NCBI RefSeq assembly: GCF_020991365.1
Contig: NZ_JAJLRA010000003.1
Location: 62,001-126,000, forward strand
From: Streptacidiphilus sp. ASG 303
GTDB taxonomy: Bacteria; Actinomycetota; Actinomycetes; Streptomycetales; Streptomycetaceae
Length of the DNA stretch: 64,000 bases
Reading direction: 5' to 3'
This document shows positions 42,418-51,230 of the stretch, in pieces. The position numbers and the translations under genes are program-made. Below the pieces are notes generated by a model. It was not told the DNA's origin. It saw only the letters and a list, made by a program, of their open reading frames with translations, and searched no databases. The first letter of the stretch is position 1. Each line of letters opens with the position of its first letter.

Positions 42418-43284
42418 TCAGGCGACCAGCTCGCCGAAGGCCCGGGCGAGGTCGCCGCCCCGGTTGAGGGTGTCGTCCTCGCGCAGCCGGCGCAGGGCGC
42501 GCCAGATGCTGCTCTTGACGGTGCCGACGCTGATGCCGAGCACGTCGGCGATCTCCGGGTCGGTCCGGCCCTCGTAGTAGCGCAGCACCAGCATGGTGCG
42601 CTGCTGCTCGGGCAGCTTGGCGAGCGCCTGCCACAGCACGGCCCGCAGCTCGGTCCCGCCCATGGCGTCGGTGTCGCCGGCCGCCTCGGGCATCTCCTCG
42701 GTCGGGTACTCGTTGACCTTGCGGCGGCGCCAGGCGGAGATGTGCAGGTTGGTCATGGTGCGGCGCAGGTAGCCGCCGACGGCCGCCTTGTCGGAGATCC
42801 GGCCCCAGGCCCGGTAGGTGCTGAAGAGCGCGGTCTGCAGCAGGTCCTCGGCCTCGTGGCGGTCGCCGGTGAGGTGGTAGGCCGTGGCGTACAGGGAGGC
42901 GCGCCGCTCGCGGACGTACGCGGTGAAGTCCTCGGTGTGGTCCACCTCGGGCTCCGCCGCGGGCGCGAACGCCCCCTGTGCGCCTCCCCGTGCGCCCCGC
43001 CCGGCCCGGTCCAGGTACTGGACCTGGCCGCCGGCACCCCCCGGGAGGTCGGCCGCCGCGGGGAGGACCCCCCGCAGCGCCACGGCGCCCGTACCGCCGC
43101 CGGTCCCGTCGGCGGCGGGCTGCCGCCGTCCGGTCCCGAACAGCCGGTCCCCCGCGGCCTGGTGGACGCACCCCCGCACGCCCACCGCACCGGCGGCCTC
43201 GTCGGCCCGGACGGGCCGGCGGCCGGACGAGGGGCGCACGGACCGGACAGGCGAAGCGGTCCTGGTCTGAAGCGTTGCGTTCAT
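42418..43284 (-). CDS. sigQ: SigE-family ECF RNA polymerase sigma factor SigQ
   Basis: 288 residues from ATG 43284. The first 115 residues are a low-complexity Gly/Ala/Arg-rich extension. Sigma region 2 begins EDFTAYVRERRASLYATAYHL and contains DRHEAEDLLQTALFSTYRAW. Region 4 holds the helix-turn-helix DPEIADVLGISVGTVKSSIWRALRRL. The layout fits the SigE-type ECF group without an adjacent anti-sigma gene. It is divergent from the afsQ1-afsQ2 operon, exactly as sigQ is in S. coelicolor, where AfsQ1 controls it. An AfsQ1-type site lies in the shared 399-bp region. The long N-terminal extension makes the start codon less certain. Confidence 0.88.
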   Translation of the reverse strand: MNATLQTRTASPVRSVRPSSGRRPVRADEAAGAVGVRGCVHQAAGDRLFGTGRRQPAADGTGGGTGAVALRGVLPAAADLPGGAGGQVQYLDRAGRGARGGAQGAFAPAAEPEVDHTEDFTAYVRERRASLYATAYHLTGDRHEAEDLLQTALFSTYRAWGRISDKAAVGGYLRRTMTNLHISAWRRRKVNEYPTEEMPEAAGDTDAMGGTELRAVLWQALAKLPEQQRTMLVLRYYEGRTDPEIADVLGISVGTVKSSIWRALRRLREDDTLNRGGDLARAFGELVA

Positions 43285-43683
43285 CGTGCGCCCCCGTGTC
43301 GGTACGAGCGGATGGTTCCGGTGCCCCGGGTCCGATCCGGCCCCCGTCTCCCCTCGGGTGCGGCCGGAGGTCCTTGCGGGCCCCTTCTCCGTGACAACGA
43401 AAAGCTTGCCCGCGGCGCGTCATGGCGCTGTCCGCCGACTGTCACAGGGCTGTCACAGGGGCGGAGGGCCGGTCGCCGGGCAGGCGGGCGCCCGGCACGG
43501 CGGCTGCTGCGGCCGCGCCCTCCGGCACCTTCCACGCACGCACGGGCCCCCGCGGTTCCGCAGGGCGGCCTCCCGTCGGACGGCGGGGGGCGAACGCCGC
43601 AAACCGGGGCACGGTGCGCGCGTCGCGGACGGAACCGGGCGGGGCGGGTGAACCGGCGGGCCGGAGTGGGTCAGAATGTGCCC
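43285..43683. other. 399-bp sigQ-afsQ1 divergent regulatory region
   Basis: Holds promoters for both directions, an AfsQ1-type box (43441-43456) and the afsQ1 -10 element CAGAAT (43672-43677). No gene seen. Confidence 0.65.
43441..43456 (-). promoter_or_regulatory. AfsQ1 binding box
   Basis: On the minus strand the sequence is GTGAC-N6-GTGAC (GTCAC at 43441-43445 and 43452-43456 on the plus strand), matching the GTnAC-N6-GTnAC AfsQ1 consensus as I recall it. It lies in the sigQ-afsQ1 gap. Confidence 0.75.
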
Positions 43684-44361
43684 GTGCCGTTCCTACTGCT
43701 CATCGAGGACGACGACGCGATCCGCACCGGCCTCGAACTCGCCCTGACCCGCCAGGGCCACCGTGTGATGGCCGCCGCCTCGGGCGAGGACGGCCTGAAG
43801 CTGTTCAAGGAGCAGCGTCCGGACCTGATCGTCCTGGACGTGATGCTGCCCGGGATCGACGGCTTCGAGGTCTGCCGGCGCATCCGCCGCTCCGACCAGT
43901 TGCCGATCATCCTGCTGACCGCCCGCAGCGACGACATCGACGTGGTGGTCGGCCTGGAGTCCGGCGCCGACGACTACGTCGTCAAACCGGTGCAGCCGCG
44001 GGTGCTCGACGCCCGCATCCGGGCCGTGCTCCGCCGCGGCGAGCGCGAGAGCTCCGACTCGGCCGCGTACGGGTCGGTGGTGATCGACCGGGCGGCCATG
44101 ACGGTCACCAAGAACGGCGAGGACCTGCAGCTCACCCCGACCGAGCTGCGGCTGCTGCTGGAGCTCAGCCGCCGCCCGGGCCAGGCCCTCTCCCGCCAGC
44201 AGCTGCTGCGGCTGGTGTGGGAGCACGACTACCTGGGCGACTCCCGGCTGGTGGACGCCTGCGTGCAGCGGCTGCGGGCGAAGGTGGAGGATGTACCGTC
44301 GTCGCCGACGCTGATCCGGACCGTGCGCGGGGTCGGATACCGGCTCGACCCCCCCTCGTAG
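43684..44361 (+). CDS. afsQ1: Two-component response regulator AfsQ1
   Basis: 225 residues from GTG 43684, with CAGAAT 6 nt upstream, so probably leaderless. The receiver domain (1-115) has the acidic pair IEDDD, the phospho-acceptor Asp52 in VLDVMLPG and the lysine in YVVKPV. The C-terminal OmpR-type winged helix (about 130-222) ends VRTVRGVGYRLDPPS. The sequence agrees closely with S. coelicolor AfsQ1 as I remember it. AfsQ1 responds with AfsQ2 to nitrogen (glutamate) status and controls antibiotic, nitrogen and sigQ genes. The kinase gene follows by 51 bp. Confidence 0.94.
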   Translation: MPFLLLIEDDDAIRTGLELALTRQGHRVMAAASGEDGLKLFKEQRPDLIVLDVMLPGIDGFEVCRRIRRSDQLPIILLTARSDDIDVVVGLESGADDYVVKPVQPRVLDARIRAVLRRGERESSDSAAYGSVVIDRAAMTVTKNGEDLQLTPTELRLLLELSRRPGQALSRQQLLRLVWEHDYLGDSRLVDACVQRLRAKVEDVPSSPTLIRTVRGVGYRLDPPS

Positions 44362-44412
44362 CAGCGTCCCGCCCCCTCCGGGCGGCGGGACCGGACCCCA
44401 CGGAATGCGGAC

Positions 44413-46134
44413 GTGACGGACTATCAGGAGACCGCCCCGCCGCGCGGCGTGGCGGAAGGCGAGCGGCCGGGCCGCCGGATGCGGCTGACGTCGCTGCGGA
44501 TACGGCTGATCGCGGTGTTCGCCCTGGTCGCGCTGACCGCGGCGGTGTCGGCGTCGGGGATCGCGTACTGGCTGAACCGGGACGCCGTCCTCAAGCGGGC
44601 CCAGGACAGCGCCCTCAACGACTTCCGCGACTCCCTCACCCGCAACGTCTCGGAGATGCCGCTCGCGCCGGACTGCCGGGACCTGCAGGCCCTGGCCCGG
44701 GTGGTGGCCAGCCCGCCGCCCGGCCTGAACTACCAGGTCGTGGTGGTCGACGCCGCCCACCCCGACTGCACGGCCTCGTCCCTGCCCGAGCAGTTCACCC
44801 TGGCCCGCGTCCCGGCCGCGCTGCGGGCCGCGGTGCCGGTCGCACGCCCCCTGGGGGACGGCAACAGCTACCGCTACCACCTGTACTGGCAGCGGGTGGT
44901 CCTGGACGGCGAGCCGTTCCTGGTCGGCGGCACCCGCATTGTGCCGACCGGGCCCACGGCGTACATGTTCAAGTCGCTGGGCGACGAGCGGGCCGACCTC
45001 GACACGCTCGCCTGGTCGCTGGGCATCGCCGCCCTGCTCGCCCTCGTGGGCTCGGCGCTGCTGGCGCAGGCCGCCTCCGCCACCGTGCTGCGGCCGGTGC
45101 AGCGGCTCGGCGAGGCGGCGCGCCGGCTGGGCGAGGGCCGCTGGGACACCCGGCTGGAGGTCCGCGGCGCCGACGAGCTGGCCGACGTGGCGCGGACCTT
45201 CAACAGCACCGCCGAGGCGCTGGCCGCCCAGGTCGAGGAGCTGAGCGCGCGGGAGGCGGCGAGCCGCCGGTTCGTCGCCGACATGTCGCACGAGCTGCGC
45301 ACCCCGCTGACCGCGATGACCGCCGTGACGGACATCCTGGAGGACGAGGCCGACGCGCTCGACCCGATGATCGAGCCCGCCGTGCGGCTGGTCGTCAGCG
45401 AGACGCGCAGGCTCTCCGACCTGGTGGAGAACCTCATGGAGGTCACCCGGTTCGACGCCGGGACGGCGAAGCTGGTCGCGGACGAGGTGGACATCGCCGA
45501 CCTGATCATGTCCTGCATCGACGGGCGGGCCTGGTTCGACGCGGTGGAGCTGGACGCCCCGCGCGGCATGGTCGCCCGGGTCGACCCGCGGCGGCTGGAC
45601 GTGGTCTTCGCCAACCTGATCGGCAACGCCCTCAAGCACGGCGGCTCGCCGGTCGTGGTGCGGGTGCGCACCGAGCCGCGCCCCGCGCACGTGCGGACCG
45701 CGGAGGGACGGGCCGTGCTCCCGCCGGAGGAGCAGGTCGTCGTCGAGGTCCGGGACAGCGGGCCCGGCATCCCCGAGGACGTGCTGCCGCACGTATTCGA
45801 CCGGTTCTACAAGGCCGACAAGGGCCGGGCGCGGTCCGAGGGCAGCGGGCTCGGCCTCTCCATCGCGATGGAGAACGCCCGCATCCACGGCGGTACCATC
45901 ACCGCCGCGAACGCCCCCGCCAAGCCCGACGGCTCGCCGGGCGGGGCGGTGTTCACCCTGGTCCTGCCGAAGGAGCCCTCCGGCGGGCCGGACGGCGGAC
46001 CGGCCGACGCGGACCCGCCGGGCGGGAGCGGCGGGCGCGGGAGCGCCGGGGGCGTCGGGGGCGCCGCAGGCGGTGCGGGTGTGCAGGACGGGAGCGCGGG
46101 CGAGGGCGCGGGCGCGGGAAGGGGACAGCGGTGA
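44413..46134 (+). CDS. afsQ2: Sensor histidine kinase AfsQ2
   Basis: 573 residues from GTG 44413. Two membrane helices (about residues 29-55 and 199-225) border an extracellular sensor domain of about 145 residues. HAMP follows (about 225-280), then the H-box VADMSHELRTPLTAM with His293, an N-box (VFANLIGNALKHG), DSGPGIPED, FDRFYKADKG and GSGLGLSIAMENARIHGG. A Gly/Ala-rich tail of about 60 residues after FTLVLPKEP is unusual. It phosphorylates AfsQ1. The stop overlaps the lipoprotein gene start by 4 nt. Confidence 0.94.
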   Translation: MTDYQETAPPRGVAEGERPGRRMRLTSLRIRLIAVFALVALTAAVSASGIAYWLNRDAVLKRAQDSALNDFRDSLTRNVSEMPLAPDCRDLQALARVVASPPPGLNYQVVVVDAAHPDCTASSLPEQFTLARVPAALRAAVPVARPLGDGNSYRYHLYWQRVVLDGEPFLVGGTRIVPTGPTAYMFKSLGDERADLDTLAWSLGIAALLALVGSALLAQAASATVLRPVQRLGEAARRLGEGRWDTRLEVRGADELADVARTFNSTAEALAAQVEELSAREAASRRFVADMSHELRTPLTAMTAVTDILEDEADALDPMIEPAVRLVVSETRRLSDLVENLMEVTRFDAGTAKLVADEVDIADLIMSCIDGRAWFDAVELDAPRGMVARVDPRRLDVVFANLIGNALKHGGSPVVVRVRTEPRPAHVRTAEGRAVLPPEEQVVVEVRDSGPGIPEDVLPHVFDRFYKADKGRARSEGSGLGLSIAMENARIHGGTITAANAPAKPDGSPGGAVFTLVLPKEPSGGPDGGPADADPPGGSGGRGSAGGVGGAAGGAGVQDGSAGEGAGAGRGQR

Positions 46135-46448
46135 GCGGTGGGGTGCGGAGCGCCTGCAGGGGCGCGGCGGTGGTCGTGCTGCTGGGCGCCTCGGTGGCCG
46201 CGTGCGGCATCCGGCCCACGGCCGTGCCCGTGGACGCGGGCGCCCCGGCGAGCCGCACCGCGTGTCCGACGGCGCCAGCCGACGTCACCGCGGCCCCGAG
46301 CGGGACCGCCGTGGCGGGCGCCCTGGCCGCGCCCTTCGCCGCCAAGCAGCCGACGGCGGCCGGCTCCCCCACGGCCTTCGGCCCCGCCGCGCCGCCGACG
46401 GCCCGCCCCTCGGCGACCCCCGGCTGCCTGCGGGACGCCCGCCCCTGA
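46131..46448 (+). CDS. Small lipoprotein coupled to afsQ2 (AfsQ3-like)
   Basis: 105 residues from GTG 46131, overlapping the afsQ2 stop in GTGA. A lipoprotein signal has the lipobox GASVAAC with Cys25. The mature part is Ala/Pro/Thr-rich with cysteines near each end (TACPTAP and TPGCLRD) and no enzymatic motif. In S. coelicolor a lipoprotein gene follows afsQ2 and has been proposed to modulate the kinase; here tight translational coupling supports the same idea. It probably sits on the outer face of the membrane near the AfsQ2 sensor domain. Confidence 0.78.
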   Translation: MSGGVRSACRGAAVVVLLGASVAACGIRPTAVPVDAGAPASRTACPTAPADVTAAPSGTAVAGALAAPFAAKQPTAAGSPTAFGPAAPPTARPSATPGCLRDARP

Positions 46449-46563
46449 CACCGGCGGGGCCGCCACCGGACGGCCCCGGCCGGTCCGGCGCCGTCCGCCG
46501 GGTGCGCGGAACGGACCGTTCCCGCGCGGAACCGCCCGGTCCGTCCCGCGCGTCCTTCCGCAC

Positions 46564-47292
46564 GTGCAGCGAGGAGGCACCGGCGTACGGGCCGGGGACG
46601 GCCGGCAGCCCGGACAGGGACGGCGGAGGGCCGCACCGGCGGTCTGGGCGTCGCCGCGGCCGCCCGCGACCCCGGCGCTCCGCACCGCCGGCCTGGTGCT
46701 GCTCGGCGTCCACCTGGCGGTCGTGGCCTGGTTCGCCCTCCGCCCGGTGCCCGTCGCCTGGGTGTACGACGCCAACCTGCGGCCCTTCGCCTCCATCGGC
46801 CGCGACCTGTCCGCGGGCACGGCGGAGAGCTACCGCCGCCTCGCCCTGGGCGTGCTGACCACGGCGCCGCTCGGGGTGCTGCTGCCGCTCGCCGACGGCA
46901 GGACGGGCGTGCGCTGGCTGCCGTCGCTGCTGCGGACCCTGGCCGCGGCGGGCCTGATCCGCACCGGGCTGGAGTTCCTGCAGACGTGCGTGCCCGGGCA
47001 CGTCCTCGACGTGGACGACGTGCTGCTGGGCCTGTTCGGCGTGGCCGCGGCCCACTTGGCCGTGGTGCCCGCGGCACGGGCCCGGCTGCGCCGCCGCGGC
47101 GGGCGGCCGGGCCCGTCGGAGGCGGACGCCCCGGGGGACGCGGCGGGCGGACCCGGGGGTGCGGCGGGCGGACCCGGGGGTGCGGCGGCCGCCCCGGCGG
47201 GCGGCCTGCTCCCGCGCCGCCGGCGCCCGGTGCAGGACGCGGCCGCCGCCCCGGCACCGTACGAGGTGGCGCAGGCCCCCGGCCCGTCCTGA
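46564..47292 (+). CDS. VanZ-family membrane protein
   Basis: 242 residues if started at GTG 46564; the first 40 residues are Arg/Gly-rich and a later start is possible. The VanZ-like core (about 40-160) has four membrane helices and the typical sequence FALRPVPVAWVYDANLRPFA, GVLLPLADG and LEFLQTCVPGHVLDVDDVLL, where ...GR/H..D.DDV.. is the VanZ signature. The C terminus is a Gly/Pro/Ala-rich tail containing a repeated AAGGPGG unit. VanZ proteins are linked to low-level teicoplanin resistance, but most actinobacterial homologues are uncharacterised. Confidence 0.8.
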   Translation: MQRGGTGVRAGDGRQPGQGRRRAAPAVWASPRPPATPALRTAGLVLLGVHLAVVAWFALRPVPVAWVYDANLRPFASIGRDLSAGTAESYRRLALGVLTTAPLGVLLPLADGRTGVRWLPSLLRTLAAAGLIRTGLEFLQTCVPGHVLDVDDVLLGLFGVAAAHLAVVPAARARLRRRGGRPGPSEADAPGDAAGGPGGAAGGPGGAAAAPAGGLLPRRRRPVQDAAAAPAPYEVAQAPGPS

Positions 47293-47639
47293 GCGCTCCC
47301 GGACGGGCGGACCGGCGGCCCGCGCACGGCCGGCCGGGGCGGGAGCGGCCCGGGCGGGTACGGCCGGGGCCGGTGCGGCCCGGGCGGGTACGGCAGGGGT
47401 CAGGGCGGGTGCGGCCAGGGCGGGTGCGGCCGGGACGGGACCGGCCCGGACCGGCCCGGACCGGCGGGCGACCCCGAGAGGGCCCCTGACGGCCCCCCGG
47501 GAACGGGACCGGCGCGACCCCGGGGGATCCGGGGGTCGCGGATCGGCGCGCGGACCGATGCCGGACGTGCCGCCGCGGCGGAGGATCGAGGCGGACGGCA
47601 GGCCCGGAGAGGCCGGCCGGAACGCAGGAGGAGATCCCC
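47293..47639. other. 347-bp gap with degenerate GC-rich tandem repeats
   Basis: About 47330-47480 consists of imperfect copies of CGGCCGGGGCGGG / CGGGTGCGGCC type units on the plus strand. No gene or convincing promoter seen apart from the Shine-Dalgarno site of the PspC gene at its end. Confidence 0.55.
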
Positions 47640-47822
47640 ATGACCACGCTCGCCCGCCCCCGCCACCACCGCGTCGTCGCCGGCGTCTGCGCCGGACTCG
47701 CGGAGCGCTTCGGCCTGAACCCGTGGACGGTGCGGGTGGTCTTCCTGGCCTCCTGCCTGCTGCCGGGTCCCCAGTTCCTGCTCTACCTGGCCCTGTGGCT
47801 GCTGCTCCCCCAGGAGCCGTGA
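47640..47822 (+). CDS. PspC-domain small membrane protein
   Basis: 60 residues; ATG 47640 is preceded by AGGAGGAG. The whole protein is a PspC domain: VVAGVCAGLAERFGLNPWTVRVVFL, followed by a membrane hairpin ending YLALWLLLPQEP. PspC domains act in envelope-stress responses; stand-alone copies such as this are common in actinobacteria and their partners are unknown. It is followed by a long hairpin. Confidence 0.87.
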   Translation: MTTLARPRHHRVVAGVCAGLAERFGLNPWTVRVVFLASCLLPGPQFLLYLALWLLLPQEP

Positions 47823-47880
47823 CCGGCCGGCGGCGCCCCGGGCGCAGGGCCGGGCTCCGGGGGCCCGCCCCCGGACGGCA

Positions 47881-47927
47881 CGGAGGCCCGCCCCCCGGGA
47901 CGGCAGGTTCCGGGGGGCGGGCCTCCG
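47881..47927. terminator. Strong bidirectional terminator
   Basis: 18-bp perfect arms 47881-47898 and 47910-47927 with an 11-nt loop, between the convergent PspC and Gly-rich protein genes. Confidence 0.85.
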
Positions 47928-47944
47928 CCGCGCGCGGAGCGCGG

Positions 47945-48505
47945 TCAGCCGCCGAGCATGCCGCCCAGGCCGCCGAAGCCGCCGAGGCCGCCGCCGTTCG
48001 CCCCTCCGGCGCCCGTGCCGTTGCCGCCGAAGCCGTTGCCGAAGCCGTTCCCGGCCCCGCCGTTGCCGCCGAGGCCGCCGCCGAGCCCCCCGCCGCCCAG
48101 GGCGCCCAGGACCTGGCCCACCGGGCCGCCGACCGAGTTGCCGCGGGCACCGGGGGTCACGGAGACGCCACCGGCCCGGTGCTGCCGGGGCCGGTTCTGC
48201 TCGGCCAGGTGCCCGGCGGCCTCGGCGGCGCCGGCCAGGGTCGGCTGGAGCGTCTGGAGGCCCTCCGAGGCGATGCGGGCCCCGGTGCCGGGGTTGAGGT
48301 CGCCCAGGGTGCTGCCGACGGTCCCGGCGAGGGGCAGCTGTCCGAGGGTACCGGTGACGGGGCTGCCGGCGAGGGCGCTCCCGGCGGGGAGCGGCAGGGC
48401 GCCGGCCTGCGCGGCCGGGGCTGCGGCGGCGGTGCCCGCGGCTCCCGCCGCGAGGGCGGCTCCGAGCACGGCGGTGCCTGCGGTCCTGAGGGCGGCCTTC
48501 TTCAT
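47945..48505 (-). CDS. Secreted Gly-rich protein of unknown function
   Basis: 186 residues; ATG 48505 follows GAGGAA. The signal peptide (about 1-29) ends GTAAAAPA. The middle is Ala/Leu/Pro-rich (GALPLPAGSALAG..., TLQPTLAGAAEAAGHLAEQN), with amphipathic helices, and the last 60 residues are Gly/Asn repeats of the type GGxGN and GFGNG, ending GGFGGLGGMLGG. No cysteine or active-site motif is visible. It is probably a cell-wall or spore-surface associated structural protein. It is downstream of nothing obvious in its direction and has its own promoter region of about 200 bp shared with the end of adenosine deaminase. Confidence 0.72.
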   Translation of the reverse strand: MKKAALRTAGTAVLGAALAAGAAGTAAAAPAAQAGALPLPAGSALAGSPVTGTLGQLPLAGTVGSTLGDLNPGTGARIASEGLQTLQPTLAGAAEAAGHLAEQNRPRQHRAGGVSVTPGARGNSVGGPVGQVLGALGGGGLGGGLGGNGGAGNGFGNGFGGNGTGAGGANGGGLGGFGGLGGMLGG

Positions 48506-48713
48506 GGGGTTCCTCGCGGTGCTGGTGGCGTGCGGCGCCGGGGGGTGCGCCCTGCTACGCCTCGTGTGCTGTGGAGCACCCACCGTAGTGACGCCGGTCG
48601 CCGCCGGACAAACGACGTCCCCCGCACGGCGCAACGCGCGCCGGACGGGGGACGGGAGCCGGACGGGCTCCGGAGGGGGCGGACGGCGGGGCCGCGCCGG
48701 GCGCGGCGCGCGG

Positions 48714-49865
48714 TCACACCCGCTCGGCACCGCCGAAGAGCCACTCCGCCTTCAGCTCCGCGTAGCCGGGCTTGATCACGTCGTTGATCATGGCCAGGCG
48801 CTCGTCGAACGGCAGGAACGCGGACTTCATCGCGTTGACGGTGAACCACTGCAGGTCGTCCAGGGTGTAGCCGAAGGCGTCCACCAGGTGCTGGAACTCG
48901 CGGCTCATGCTGGTCCCGCTCATCAGCCGGTTGTCGGTGTTGACCGTGACCCGGAAGTGCAGGCGGCGCAGCAGGCCGATGGGGTGCTCCGCGTACGAGG
49001 AGGCGGCGCCGGTCTGCAGGTTGGAGGTGGGGCACATCTCCAGCGGGACGCGCCGGTCCCGCACGTACGCCGCCAGCCGGCCCAGCCGCACCTCGCCGGC
49101 GGGGCCGGTCGTGATGTCGTCGATGATGCGGACGCCGTGGCCGAGGCGGTCGGCGCCGCACCACTGGAGCGCCTGCCAGATGGAGGGCAGGCCGAAGGCC
49201 TCCCCGGCGTGGATGGTGAAGTGGTTGCTCTCCCGCTTGAGGTACTCGAACGCGTCGAGGTGCCGGGTGGGCGGGTGGCCCGCCTCGGCGCCGGCGATGT
49301 CGAAGCCGGCCACGCCGCGGTCGCGGTAGGCGTTGGCGAGCTCGGCGATCTCCAGCGAGCGGGCGGCGTGGCGCATGGCGGTGAGCAGCGCGCCGACCCG
49401 GATGCGGTGCCCGTTCTCGCGGGCGCGGCGCTCGCCCAGCCGGAAGCCCTCGTTGACGGCCTCGACGACCTCCTCCAGGGTGAGCCCGGCCTCCAGGTGC
49501 TGCTCGGGGGCGTAGCGCACCTCGGCGTAGACGACGCCGTCGGCGGCGAGGTCCTCGGCGCAGTCGGCGGCGACCCGGACCAGCGCCTCACGGGTCTGCA
49601 TCACGGCGCAGGTGTGGGCGAAGGTCTCCAGGTAGCGCTCCAGGGAGCCGGAGTCGGCGGCCTCCCGGAACCACAGGCCGAGCTTGTCGGGGTCGGTGGT
49701 GGGCAGGCCCTCGTAGCCGCACGCGGCGGCGAGCTCCACGATGGTCCGCGGGCGCAGGCCGCCGTCGAGGTGGTCGTGGAGCAGCACCTTGGGGGCGCGG
49801 CGGATCTGGTCCGCGGTGGGGGTGTGCGGGGCCGTGCCCGCGCCGGTGGCGATCGTGTTCTCCAT
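48714..49865 (-). CDS. add: Adenosine deaminase
   Basis: 383 residues from ATG 49865. TATCGT (minus strand, 49872-49877) lies 6 nt upstream with no Shine-Dalgarno, so the mRNA is probably leaderless. Features are the zinc pair [11 protein letters not shown] near the start, TIHAGEAFG with the catalytic Glu, and GHGVRIIDD. The late motif reads [15 protein letters not shown], where classical enzymes have TDDP; the same variant is known in actinobacterial Add as I recall. It deaminates (deoxy)adenosine to (deoxy)inosine, feeding purine nucleoside phosphorylase at 34004. An operator palindrome precedes the -10 element. Confidence 0.93.
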   Translation of the reverse strand: MENTIATGAGTAPHTPTADQIRRAPKVLLHDHLDGGLRPRTIVELAAACGYEGLPTTDPDKLGLWFREAADSGSLERYLETFAHTCAVMQTREALVRVAADCAEDLAADGVVYAEVRYAPEQHLEAGLTLEEVVEAVNEGFRLGERRARENGHRIRVGALLTAMRHAARSLEIAELANAYRDRGVAGFDIAGAEAGHPPTRHLDAFEYLKRESNHFTIHAGEAFGLPSIWQALQWCGADRLGHGVRIIDDITTGPAGEVRLGRLAAYVRDRRVPLEMCPTSNLQTGAASSYAEHPIGLLRRLHFRVTVNTDNRLMSGTSMSREFQHLVDAFGYTLDDLQWFTVNAMKSAFLPFDERLAMINDVIKPGYAELKAEWLFGGAERV

Positions 49866-50198
49866 TGGCCAACGATACCGCCTACGCGCGTAGAAGTGGC
49901 GTTTCGAGTCGGTATCGTTCTCCGGAACACCCGGCGTCCGCCGGGCGGCACCGGCCTCCGCCGCCACCGGCCCCGGACGGACCGCTCCCGCCGCCGGGCG
50001 GGGGCCGGAACGCCGCCCGCCCCTCCGGACGGCGGGCCCCCTCCGCAGGGCGACACGAACCCCGGCCCGGAGGACGGCACGCTCACCGGCACCGGCACCG
50101 GCAGCGGCATCGGCACGCGCGGGCCGGGAACGGCGGCAGGCCCTTCCTCCGCACCGTGGAAGGTGCGATGGGGCGCCCCCGGCCCGCGCCGCCCCCCC
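49866..50198. other. 333-bp gap between add and the LysR-type gene
   Basis: Holds the add promoter and operator at its left end. The rest is GC-rich with short GGCACC-type repeats (about 50088-50115). No gene is evident. Confidence 0.55.
49882..49893. promoter_or_regulatory. Nucleoside-regulon operator (add promoter)
   Basis: CTACGCGCGTAG, identical to the site before PNP. It ends 4 bp before the predicted -10 element of add. Confidence 0.78.
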
Positions 50199-51167
50199 TC
50201 AGTCGTGGTCGAGCAGCCGTCCGCGCCGCGACAGGACGAAGTCGCGGAACTCGGCCACCGGCCGCGTCGCCGGGCGGCCCGCCACCCAGGCCAGCCCGAT
50301 GGCGCGGCGGGTGCGGGGCGCGGTGACGTCCAGCTCCACCACCCCGGGCCGCGGCACCAACGCCGGGGGCAGCAGCGCCACGCCGAGCCCCGCCGCGACC
50401 AGGCCGCGCAGCGTCTCCGCGTCCTCCCCCTCGAAGGCCACCCGGGGAGCGAACCCGGCCTCCTCGCAGAAGCCCTCCAGGAGCACCCGCAGCCCGTACC
50501 CGCGCTCCACCGCGACGAACGGCTCGTCCGCCACCTCGGCGAGCCGGACGCGGCGGCGCCCGGCCAGCCGGTGGTCGGCCGGGACGGCCAGGTGGAGGCG
50601 CTGCTCGTCCAGCGGGCGGGCCACCAGGTCGGGCGCGTCCGGCAGCGGCGAGACCAGGCACAGGTCCAGCTCGCCGGAGCGCAGCCGCCCCAGCATGGCG
50701 GCGACGTAGTCCTGCACGAGCTGGAACCGCACCCGGGGGTGGTCGGCGCGGAAGCCGCGCAGCAGCGCCGGCACCGCGTCCGTCCCCATGGTGTGGAGGA
50801 AGCCGAACACGACCCGCCCGGCCTCCGGGTCCGCCTCCGCCCGCGCCGCCTCCGCGCCCCGCTCCAGCTCGGCCAGCGCCCGCTCGACCGAGCCCAGCAG
50901 CACCCGGCCCGCCCGGGTGAGCCGCACCGTGCGCCCCTGCCGGGCGAGCAGCGCCACCCCCAGCTCCTCCTCCAGCCGCGCCACCGTGCGGCTGAGGGTC
51001 GGCTGCGGCACGGCCAGCAGCTGCGCGGCCCGGGTCACGTGCTCCAGCCGGGCCACCGCGGCGAACCGGGCGAGCCGGGGCGCCAGCAGTCCCGCGGGAC
51101 CGTCCGGTCCCAGCTCGGCGAGCATCCCGGGAAGGTCCTGCGGCTCCTGCCTCGTCCCATACGCCAC
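50199..51167 (-). CDS. LysR-family transcriptional regulator
   Basis: 322 residues from GTG 51167, with CAGAAT (minus strand, 51175-51180) 7 nt upstream; probably leaderless. The winged helix-turn-helix at about residues 28-88 contains RFAAVARLEHVTRAAQLLAVPQPTLSRTVARLEEELG (quoted here by its core QPTLSRTVARLEEELG). The effector-binding domain (about 110-315) has the usual two-lobed periplasmic-binding-like fold. It is divergent from an MFS transporter gene with a T-N11-A site between them, so it probably controls that transporter. Confidence 0.9.
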   Translation of the reverse strand: MAYGTRQEPQDLPGMLAELGPDGPAGLLAPRLARFAAVARLEHVTRAAQLLAVPQPTLSRTVARLEEELGVALLARQGRTVRLTRAGRVLLGSVERALAELERGAEAARAEADPEAGRVVFGFLHTMGTDAVPALLRGFRADHPRVRFQLVQDYVAAMLGRLRSGELDLCLVSPLPDAPDLVARPLDEQRLHLAVPADHRLAGRRRVRLAEVADEPFVAVERGYGLRVLLEGFCEEAGFAPRVAFEGEDAETLRGLVAAGLGVALLPPALVPRPGVVELDVTAPRTRRAIGLAWVAGRPATRPVAEFRDFVLSRRGRLLDHD

Positions 51168-51188
51168 GGCATCGATTCTGCCCGCCGC

Positions 51189-51203
51189 ATGCATTGGACG
51201 CAT
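51189..51203. promoter_or_regulatory. LysR-type T-N11-A site
   Basis: ATGC (51189-51192) and GCAT (51200-51203) form a dyad with a 7-bp spacer, fitting the T-N11-A pattern of LysR regulators, in the 63-bp gap between the divergent regulator and MFS gene. Confidence 0.55.
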
Positions 51204-51230
51204 CGAACGGCACCGTCCTACGTTCGGACC

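Noticed and set aside
36803-47480. GC-rich short repeats considered as CRISPR or phage attachment sites
   Set aside because: No regular repeat-spacer structure, no integrase, transposase or tRNA in the window.
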